NCBI GenBank assembly: GCA_024405255.1
Contig: JAKSOY010000073.1
Span: 1 to 18,550 of the forward strand
From: Kiritimatiellia bacterium
GTDB lineage: Bacteria > Verrucomicrobiota > Kiritimatiellia > RFP12 > UBA1067
DNA length: 18,550 bases
Reading direction: 5' to 3'
This document shows, one piece after another, positions 1 through 5,946 of the stretch; the first letter of the stretch is position 1, and the number at the start of each line of letters is the position of its first letter. The notes beneath the pieces are model-generated. The model searched no databases, had not been told where the DNA came from, and was given only the letters and a program-made list of their open reading frames with translations. The position numbers were made by a program, and so were the translations under genes.

Positions 1-1174
1 TGAGGCGCTTGATGATGTCCTTGTCGCAGTCCTTGCAGAAGCGGCCCGCGTACTCGGGAACCTGGTCCGTGAAGTTGCAGCTCGAGTCGAGCGGGTCGAC
101 GATGGCGAGCATGCCGGCCTCCTTGCAGACGCGGAAGTCATCCTCGCCGTACGCCGGCGCGATGTGGACGAGGCCGACGCCGTCGTCGGTCGTCACGTAG
201 TCGTCGTTGAGGACGCGGAACGCGCCTTCGGCCTTCTTGTCGGCGAAGTACGGGAAGATCGGCTCGTACTCGGTGCCCTTCAGCTCCGTGCCCTTGAACT
301 CCGCGACGAGCTCGTACTGCTCTTCCTTCTTGAAGATGTGCGGGAGGCGCGCCTTCGCCATCACGTAAACCGGCTTCTTCCCGTCCGTCACGTCCCTCAC
401 GGCGACGTAGTCGATGTTCGCGCCCGCGCAGATCATCAGGTTCTCCGGGAGCGTCCACGGCGTCGTCGTCCAGATGAGCAGGTAGACCGTCGGCTCCTTC
501 GCGAGCAGGTCTTTCATCGCCGCGCTCGCGCCGGCGAGCGCCTTCGTCCTCACCGTCACCGTCGGATCCTGCACGTCCTTGTAGTTCGAGCCCGCCTCGA
601 AGTTGGAAAGCGGCGTCGAGAGCTTCCAGCTGTACGGCATGATGCGGTGGCTCTTGTAGACGCGGCCCTGGTTCCAGAGCTGCTTGAACACCCACCAGAT
701 CGTCTCCATGAAGTCGGGGTTCATCGTCTTGTAGTCGTGGTCGAAATCGACCCAGCGGCCCATGCGCGTGACGGTCTTACGCCACTCGTTGACGTACTTG
801 AGCACTTTGGAACGGCAGTGTTCATTGAACTTGTCGATGCCAAGCGCCTTGATCTCGGGCGCACCCGAAACGCCCAGGTCGTCCTGCGCGAGCGCTTCGA
901 TCGGGAGCCCATGCGTATCCCAGCCGAAGCGGCGTTCAACGTACTTGCCGCGCATCGTCTGGTAGCGGGGAACGATGTCCTTGATCGTGCCGGCGAGCAA
1001 ATGTCCGTAGTGCGGCAGCCCCGTCGCGAACGGAGGACCGTCGTAGAACTTATAGCGCTCTTTGCCCTCATTCTTCGCGAGCGACTTCTTGAACACGTCG
1101 TTCGCCGCCCAATACGCGAGCACCTCTTCCTCCATCTGGGGGAACTGGGCCTTGTTCGAAACCGGCTTGAACAT
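1..1174 (-). CDS. ileS: Isoleucyl-tRNA synthetase, type 2 (eukaryote/Chlamydia-like), 5' part only
   Basis: Class I aminoacyl-tRNA synthetase that charges tRNA-Ile with isoleucine in the cytoplasm and edits misactivated valine. About 391 N-terminal residues are visible; the gene runs off the left edge, so the KMSKS loop and anticodon-binding domain are missing. Visible marks are the HIGH-type motif as HYGH (residues 55-58) inside GLPHYGHLLAGTIKD, the GWDTHGLPIE block (84-93), YSWKLSTPLSNFEAGSNYKD (181-200), the Thr-rich WTTTPWTLPENL of the CP1 editing domain (235-246) and GVGLVHIAPAYGEDDF (332-347). The NFEAG..YKDV.DP block and the spacing fit the eukaryote-like type 2 clade rather than the E. 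coli type. The ATG at 1174 is preferred over the in-frame ATG at 1186 because GGAG lies 6 bases before it. The gene is codirectional with the surface cluster but is probably transcribed from its own promoter. Confidence 0.96.
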   Translation of the reverse strand, partial: MFKPVSNKAQFPQMEEEVLAYWAANDVFKKSLAKNEGKERYKFYDGPPFATGLPHYGHLLAGTIKDIVPRYQTMRGKYVERRFGWDTHGLPIEALAQDDLGVSGAPEIKALGIDKFNEHCRSKVLKYVNEWRKTVTRMGRWVDFDHDYKTMNPDFMETIWWVFKQLWNQGRVYKSHRIMPYSWKLSTPLSNFEAGSNYKDVQDPTVTVRTKALAGASAAMKDLLAKEPTVYLLIWTTTPWTLPENLMICAGANIDYVAVRDVTDGKKPVYVMAKARLPHIFKKEEQYELVAEFKGTELKGTEYEPIFPYFADKKAEGAFRVLNDDYVTTDDGVGLVHIAPAYGEDDFRVCKEAGMLAIVDPLDSSCNFTDQVPEYAGRFCKDCDKDIIKRL

Positions 1175-1184
1175 CTCTTTCTCC
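1175..1184 (-). promoter_or_regulatory. Ribosome binding site that decides the ileS start
   Basis: On the minus strand GGAG (1184-1181) is followed by six bases and the ATG at 1174, giving a protein that begins MFKPV. The alternative ATG at 1186 overlaps this GGAG and has no Shine-Dalgarno-like sequence upstream. The four residues between the two starts (MEKE) are therefore probably not translated. Confidence 0.6.
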
Positions 1185-1208
1185 ATGGTTGCTAAAAATT
1201 AGATGGAT

Positions 1209-1217
1209 ATTTTAGCA
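1209..1217 (-). promoter_or_regulatory. Candidate extended -10 promoter for ileS
   Basis: Read on the minus strand, this AT-rich gap holds TGCTAAAAT, which matches the extended -10 pattern TGnTAnAAT of housekeeping sigma factors. Transcription would begin about 7 bases downstream, leaving a leader of roughly 28 bases before the ATG at 1174. TAGAAT lies 17 bases further upstream and is a poor -35, which is usual for extended -10 promoters. The gap contrasts with the GC-rich surroundings. Confidence 0.4.
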
Positions 1218-1246
1218 AAAAATCAGCACAAATTCTAGCCTAGGCA

Positions 1247-2740
1247 TTATTTTTCTTGAGGTTTGAAGGGTGGATCGTAGAGCTCGCCCTTCTTACCGCC
1301 CTCGGCGGCAGAATGGTTGTTCGCGGCGGCGTACCAGAGGAGGTCGTCGTAGAGCCGCTTCGCATCCGCGAATGCACGCGCCTGCACGTTCGTCGTGTAG
1401 GCCGTGATCTCCGCCACATCGCCGCGGGAGACGACGGCAGGCCATTCGCGCGCGAAACGCTGTTCGCACGTCGCCCAGAAATCGCGCACGCCGTTGCCGT
1501 AGCGCGGACGGAAATCCACCCATACCGGACCCGACGCTCCATTCGTGAACGTGTGCGTTTGTGCCTCCGCGAGCGTCGCGAGTGCGAGGAACGTGTCGCC
1601 CGCCCGCTCCGGGTCGGCACGGAACGGACCTTCCGTCTGGTCGCGTGAATAGGTCGGCCAAACCGTGCGCGTGGCGGCGTTGACGGGCATGAACACGCCA
1701 TGCGAGCTTGGTCCTACGCACACCCACGCCGTCGCACATGTCGCCGGCGGTAGATCGTGGCGCATCTGAAGGACATGGCAGTTCCCCTGCATCGCCACGC
1801 CAAACACGCGGTACGGCGCACCGGGACGCTCTTCCGGACATGCCGCGCTCCCTTCGTAGCGCGAACGCATGAGATTGAAGAAGTCGGACAGTACCACTTT
1901 CTTCTTCGGCGTGTAGAAGAGCTCCATCACGCGGTTCGTCGCGTAGACGCCTTCCGTACCCGGTGCGAGCAGATGGCGACCATACCACGCGCGATAGGTG
2001 CTATGGGTCTGGAGTCCGTCCGAATAGGTGTCGAAGAGATTGACAATGCCCTTCTTCTCGTCCACCCACTTGATGAACTTGCCCTTCACCGCAGTGGAGA
2101 TGAGTCCCGGGGAATAGAGGACGTCCGTGCGATTCGTCGCAAACGCGCCAATCATGAACTGGTTGCCGAAAACAGCCACTTTGTCTTCGGGCATTTTCAC
2201 GGCGGCCCACTGGTGGCCCGTATAGACTTCCATGTACCACGATTCCGTACGGTCCGCCAGGAGGTAGATGTCGGGCGCGCGATGTCCGTGCTTGGCGATT
2301 TCTTCACCGAGCCTGATCACGCCCTCGCGCGCCGTTGCGCAATTCCCGATGACGAGCCCCGGCAAATCCGCCTCGCCCACGCCACCCGCCTTGGCCGAAA
2401 CGAACGGGTCGGCATTCGTGGCCGACGTGCACGTGCCCGCCGTCACGGTACCCGTGAGCATCAGGCCCATCTCGTTCACGCTGCCGCCCGCGTAGGGACC
2501 ACGCTTCAGCGCCGTCACCTTCGGCGTCTGCACATGCGCATAGCGGTTGCTCGCCGCACCCGCCTCCACCTTGATGATGCGACTCGCCGCCGAATAGGGA
2601 TGATAGTCGGCCGTACGGCCGATGAGCGTCGTACCGTCCGCCGTCGTCAGGCGTCCCGCATAGAATCCCGAACAAGCCACCACACTCGCCGCTGCGAGCG
2701 AACACGCTGTAGCCACCGCCGCCTTCATTGAAACCTTCAT
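1247..2740 (-). CDS. Secreted C69-family (PepD-like) peptidase, copy A
   Basis: 497 residues, a usual size for peptidase family C69 (Ntn-hydrolase dipeptidases, PF03577). Residues 1-22 form a signal peptide ending SVVA, directly followed by Cys23. In C69 enzymes an N-terminal Cys freed by processing is the nucleophile, and the following SGFYAGRLTTADGTTLIGRT matches the family's start (C...G...ADG(S/T)T...R). Other family blocks are VNEMGLMLTGT (88-98), ESWYMEVYTGHQWAAVKMPE (166-185) and FGNQFMIG (191-198). The start at 2740 is set by AAGGAG 8 bases upstream and by the signal peptide; the frame stays open further upstream, but that part reads as unrelated low-complexity Arg-rich sequence. It lies 40 bases after its paralogue and 72 bases before ileS. 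The likely role is dipeptide or short-peptide hydrolysis in the periplasm or at the surface; the substrate is unknown. Confidence 0.88.
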   Translation of the reverse strand: MKVSMKAAVATACSLAAASVVACSGFYAGRLTTADGTTLIGRTADYHPYSAASRIIKVEAGAASNRYAHVQTPKVTALKRGPYAGGSVNEMGLMLTGTVTAGTCTSATNADPFVSAKAGGVGEADLPGLVIGNCATAREGVIRLGEEIAKHGHRAPDIYLLADRTESWYMEVYTGHQWAAVKMPEDKVAVFGNQFMIGAFATNRTDVLYSPGLISTAVKGKFIKWVDEKKGIVNLFDTYSDGLQTHSTYRAWYGRHLLAPGTEGVYATNRVMELFYTPKKKVVLSDFFNLMRSRYEGSAACPEERPGAPYRVFGVAMQGNCHVLQMRHDLPPATCATAWVCVGPSSHGVFMPVNAATRTVWPTYSRDQTEGPFRADPERAGDTFLALATLAEAQTHTFTNGASGPVWVDFRPRYGNGVRDFWATCEQRFAREWPAVVSRGDVAEITAYTTNVQARAFADAKRLYDDLLWYAAANNHSAAEGGKKGELYDPPFKPQEK

Positions 2741-2748
2741 CGTCAAAT

Positions 2749-2754
2749 CTCCTT
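2749..2754 (-). promoter_or_regulatory. Ribosome binding site of C69 copy A
   Basis: AAGGAG on the minus strand, 8 bases before the ATG at 2740. It is a near-perfect Shine-Dalgarno sequence and rules against the longer reading frame that starts near 2896. Confidence 0.8.
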
Positions 2755-2780
2755 CATCCGACACACATATGAATCCCCGC

Positions 2781-4265
2781 TCACCGCGGCGAGGGACTCG
2801 GCCAGAACGGCCGCGCCGGAATGGCCGGTGCGCCGCCGCGCGTGATGTTGTTTTCGGACATGTAGAACTGCAGTTCCCCAAGGATGCGGCGCGCATCGTT
2901 GAAGGCGCGCGTCTGCAGGTTCGTCGTGAACGTGGTCAGTGCCGCCGCATCGTTCTTGGCGGCGGCCGCCGTGAGGCGCGCCGGCCACGAGACGAGCAGC
3001 GCCCGCTCCTCGGCCCGCCAGTAGGCACGCACGCCGTCACCGTAGAACGGTCGCACGTCCACGCGGTTCGTATTGGCGTCGTACTGCACGCGCTTCATCT
3101 CGGCAAGCGTATCGAGCCGCAGGAACGCGTCGCCTGCGCGTTCGGGATCGTAGGCGTAGGGCCCCTTCACCTGGTCGCGCGTCCATGCGGGCGCGAGGCA
3201 AGTCGCGGACGCGTTCACAGGCACGAATGTCGCGTGCTCCGCCTGAGCCGGACAGAACCACAGCGTACCACGGAACTTCGCGGGCAGGTCGTGGCGCAGC
3301 TGGAGCACGTGACAGTGCATCTGCTTCGTGACGCCGATCACACGCAGCCGCGAACCCGTCTCCTCCGGACAGAAATTCGTTCCCTCATAGCGCGAACGCA
3401 TGAGTTCGAAGATGTCCGTCGGCGAGATGCGCCGATTCGGCGCGTAGAAGAGGTCGAAGCGCCGGCCGATCGTATACTCGCCCGCCGTCTCGGGCGCGAG
3501 GACATGATGACCGTACCAGGCCCGATAGCTGGAACTTTCGGAGAGCGGCGCACCATAGGTGGCCTGCAGGTCGATCTCGCCCGCATCCCGGTTCGTCCAT
3601 TTCGCGAACCCGTGTTCGACCGCCGTCGCCACGAGCCGCGGCGAATAGAGGACATCCGTGCGGTTCGTCGCAAAAGTGCCAAGCATGAACGCGTTGCCGA
3701 AACACGCCACGCGATCTTCCGGCATCTTCACGGCGGCCCACTGGTGACCCGTGTAGACTTCCACGTACCAGGACTCGTCCTTGTCGGCGAACATGTAGAT
3801 TTCGGGACCGTTGTGTCCGCGCGCCGCCACCGTGCGGCCGAGAAATTCCACGGCTTCGCGCGCCGTCGCACAGGCGCGGGCGATCAGGCCGGGCAGCTGC
3901 GCCTCGCCCACGCCCCCTTTCTCTTTCGCGACAAACGGATCGGCCTCGAGGGCCTTGTCGTTTGTTTGGGCGGTCACGGTGCCGGAAAGGACAAGTCCCG
4001 CCTCGTTGACGCAGGCGCCCGCAAACTCGCCGCGACCGAGCGCCGTCACGAAAGGCGTCATCACGCAAGGATACTTCACGTCGCCGCCCGCCGGCAGCCG
4101 CACAAGACGGGCAAGCCCGTTACACGGATAGGAATCCATCGTGCGTCCGATGAGCGTGGTACCATCCGTCGTCACCCGCCGGCCTGCATAGAAGCCTGTA
4201 CAACCAAAGGCGCCCGCAACGGCACCGGCCGTTGCGACGCACACAAGGAAACGCTTGAGATTCAT
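2781..4265 (-). CDS. Secreted C69-family (PepD-like) peptidase, copy B
   Basis: 494 residues; tandem paralogue of copy A. Residues 1-21 are a signal peptide ending AGAFG, and Cys22 is the predicted Ntn nucleophile, followed by TGFYAGRRVTTDGTTLIGRT. Over the central block (residues 164-209 here, 166-211 in copy A) I count 40 identities in 46 positions, while the signal peptides and the distal C-terminus have diverged. Both copies share the C-terminal block around NLQTRAFNDA (449-458). The start at 4265 is set by AAGGA 7 bases upstream; that site reuses the last base of the stop codon of the phosphoesterase, so translation of the two is probably coupled. Extra Cys residues absent from copy A (Cys48, Cys67, Cys188) may support different disulfides or substrate range. 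The exact peptide substrate cannot be read from sequence. Confidence 0.88.
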   Translation of the reverse strand: MNLKRFLVCVATAGAVAGAFGCTGFYAGRRVTTDGTTLIGRTMDSYPCNGLARLVRLPAGGDVKYPCVMTPFVTALGRGEFAGACVNEAGLVLSGTVTAQTNDKALEADPFVAKEKGGVGEAQLPGLIARACATAREAVEFLGRTVAARGHNGPEIYMFADKDESWYVEVYTGHQWAAVKMPEDRVACFGNAFMLGTFATNRTDVLYSPRLVATAVEHGFAKWTNRDAGEIDLQATYGAPLSESSSYRAWYGHHVLAPETAGEYTIGRRFDLFYAPNRRISPTDIFELMRSRYEGTNFCPEETGSRLRVIGVTKQMHCHVLQLRHDLPAKFRGTLWFCPAQAEHATFVPVNASATCLAPAWTRDQVKGPYAYDPERAGDAFLRLDTLAEMKRVQYDANTNRVDVRPFYGDGVRAYWRAEERALLVSWPARLTAAAAKNDAAALTTFTTNLQTRAFNDARRILGELQFYMSENNITRGGAPAIPARPFWPSPSPR

Positions 4266-4272
4266 GGAATTA

Positions 4273-4279
4273 TCCTTCA
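4273..4279 (-). promoter_or_regulatory. Shine-Dalgarno overlapping a stop codon (translational coupling)
   Basis: The minus strand reads TGAAGGA: the TGA stop of the phosphoesterase (4279-4277) shares its A with AAGGA (4277-4273), which lies 7 bases before the ATG of C69 copy B. The gap between the genes is 11 bases. Ribosomes ending the first gene would load directly on the second, which supports joint, balanced expression. Confidence 0.7.
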
Positions 4280-5635
4280 GGCTTGAAACGTCATCTCTTT
4301 CGCCAAGGTACCGCGCAACACGTCGAAGACGCGCACGACGAGCCGACCGTCCACGACCTTTCCTTCGATCACCGTGGGGAAGTCGTGCTTCGCAAGATTC
4401 TCGCCACAGCCGCCGCCCACGATCTGGGCCCAAGGACGCGTAGCCGTGGGCGCATCATAGCGGAAATGGTGCTGATGGGCGGTAATGACAAGCTGCACGC
4501 CCGCGCGTTCAAAGGAGGGACTCCACAGCTGCGCGCAGGTGCGCTGCCAGATGGCGAAGTCATTCCGATAGGCGGGACTCTTGTCCGCCGGCGCCACGTC
4601 GCCCGGATTCGCCGCGGGATCTCCGTCGTAGAGCGGGATGTGGCAGAAGGCGATCTTGAACTTCGCCGTCTTCACCTCTTCGCTCTCCACGGCGGCGGCG
4701 AGCCACTTGGCCTGGAGTTCGCGATACTCGCGCATGCGGAAGACGTTCGCGAAGAGCGGATTCGTATCGAGCTTGTCCTCGCCCGTGTCGAGTCCGATGA
4801 GGGCGATGTCGCCGAGGCGCTGCACGAAGTTGCGCGGAAGTCCCGCGAAAACGCTCGCGCGCTCGGCAGGCTCGCGGCCCATCATCACGTCACGCAAGTG
4901 GCGGTTCGCGCGGCCACGATAGTCGTGGTTGCCGTTGAGGAACAGGTACGGCGTATCGGCGGCATAGGCGGGGAAGTCTGGATGGGGACGCACGAACACG
5001 TCGAGCACGCGTTCGAGCGTTTCAGAGGTGTTCGAGGCGTCGCCGTTCCACACGACGACGGACGGCTTCAGCTCGGCGAGCTTGGTGAAGACGCGCTTGA
5101 GGGCGGGTTTGCGTTCGTGCGTGTCGTTGATCACGCAGAAGGAGCCCGAGGCGGCGGAACCGAGCGTCGTAAAGGAATGAATCTCCTGGACGACTTCAGG
5201 ACCGAGATTGCGCATCGCGTAGCCGCCCTTGTAGTCGATACGGTCGGCGCCGATGCGGTAGTAGTAGCGCGTGGCGGGCTTGAGGCCCGTGAGGCGCACC
5301 TTCACCACGCGCTCGCTGATGTCCATCATCCCCTGCTCGCCCGAGTAGGCGCGCGTCGCGTTCTTGAGGTCGGGCGTCGTCGCATACTCCACCCAACCGC
5401 TCGCATCGCCCGTCACCGTGAACGCCACGCCGATCGACGTCGCGGCGGCGTTTTGAAGGACGGGCGCCGAATCGATGAGCGCCCCCGTCGGCTGCGCGGG
5501 CGCCTGAGGCGCAGGCTTCTTCGCCGCCGGTTTCTTCGCCGCCTTCTGCGGTGCAGCCGTAACTCCGGCACACGCCGCACCCACTGCAAGAGAAGCGCCC
5601 GCAGAAATGAAATTTCGTCTCGAAAGCTTTTGCAT
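4277..5635 (-). CDS. Tat-exported purple acid phosphatase-like metallophosphoesterase
   Basis: 452 residues. The N-terminus carries a twin-arginine signal, SRRNFI (5-10), then a hydrophobic stretch to about residue 28, then an Ala/Lys/Pro-rich linker (about 29-49). A fibronectin-III-like N-terminal domain of the purple acid phosphatase type spans about 55-157 (LTGLKPATRYYYRIGAD at 115-131). The calcineurin-like domain has its metal-binding motifs in order: D171-T-H173, G-D199, N236-H237-D, H332 (CHIPLYDGD) and H387-x-H389 (AHQHH). It would hydrolyse phosphomonoesters or diesters with a dinuclear metal centre outside the cytoplasm; Tat export fits folding with the metal bound. The ATG at 5635 is preferred over 5650 because GGAG lies 4 bases upstream and the Tat motif then sits at the usual depth. 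It lies 57 bases after the small membrane gene. The substrate is unknown. Confidence 0.9.
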   Translation of the reverse strand: MQKLSRRNFISAGASLAVGAACAGVTAAPQKAAKKPAAKKPAPQAPAQPTGALIDSAPVLQNAAATSIGVAFTVTGDASGWVEYATTPDLKNATRAYSGEQGMMDISERVVKVRLTGLKPATRYYYRIGADRIDYKGGYAMRNLGPEVVQEIHSFTTLGSAASGSFCVINDTHERKPALKRVFTKLAELKPSVVVWNGDASNTSETLERVLDVFVRPHPDFPAYAADTPYLFLNGNHDYRGRANRHLRDVMMGREPAERASVFAGLPRNFVQRLGDIALIGLDTGEDKLDTNPLFANVFRMREYRELQAKWLAAAVESEEVKTAKFKIAFCHIPLYDGDPAANPGDVAPADKSPAYRNDFAIWQRTCAQLWSPSFERAGVQLVITAHQHHFRYDAPTATRPWAQIVGGGCGENLAKHDFPTVIEGKVVDGRLVVRVFDVLRGTLAKEMTFQA

Positions 5636-5652
5636 GATTCTCCGTCCCATCT

Positions 5653-5674
5653 GAGTCCAACATTCTGCGGACTC
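5653..5674 (-). repeat. Short inverted repeat in the leader of the phosphoesterase gene
   Basis: GAGTCC and GGACTC form a perfect 6-base inverted repeat with a 10-base loop, 17 bases before the phosphoesterase start. It has no T-tract, so it is not an intrinsic terminator. It could be an RNA-processing or stability hairpin, or chance in GC-rich DNA. Confidence 0.3.
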
Positions 5675-5692
5675 GCATTTTTTCAGCAGTCC

Positions 5693-5905
5693 TTACAATC
5701 CAACCTTCGCCTTTGCCGCCGCGGCAACACCGCCGGCAACTTCAGCGCCGCTATGCGAAATCGCATTGAGACCCGGCACCTGGGTCGGTCCGATCCAGCC
5801 GGCCTTCACGCCCACGAACCCCCACAGCCACATCCCGGCGAGGACGACCAGCGCGAGCCCGATCAACGACGGCAGAATCCTTTTCAAGATCAATTTAACG
5901 AGCAT
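5693..5905 (-). CDS. Small single-pass membrane protein, 70 residues
   Basis: Not a family I recognise. A positively charged start (MLVKLILKR) leads into one hydrophobic segment at about residues 11-33 (with a GMWLWGF core), then a Gly/Ala-rich tail with scattered Lys. The topology would be N-in with a roughly 35-residue tail outside the membrane. AAAGGG lies 7 bases before the ATG, and the gene sits between two exported enzymes with gaps of 41 and 57 bases, so I think it is real. It may be a small accessory or anchoring subunit. An uncleaved signal-like peptide with no function of its own is the alternative. Confidence 0.6.
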   Translation of the reverse strand: MLVKLILKRILPSLIGLALVVLAGMWLWGFVGVKAGWIGPTQVPGLNAISHSGAEVAGGVAAAAKAKVGL

Positions 5906-5946
5906 TTGATTTCCCTTTCATTTGGTAATTTAATTTGGTTAGTATC

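Noticed and set aside
1236..1247. GCCTAGGC palindrome after C69 copy A as a terminator
   Set aside because: It is only 8 bases with no loop, and no T-tract follows directly.
2741..2896. N-terminal extension of C69 copy A
   Set aside because: The extra 52 residues are Arg-rich, overlap the end of copy B, and precede a perfect ribosome binding site and signal peptide.
4266..4433. N-terminal extension of C69 copy B
   Set aside because: It overlaps the phosphoesterase in another frame and is Arg-rich; the ATG at 4265 has a ribosome binding site and a signal peptide.
5906..5946. AT-rich gap before the small membrane gene as a promoter
   Set aside because: It has a direct repeat of ACCAAAT and low GC, but I could not place a convincing -10/-35 pair.
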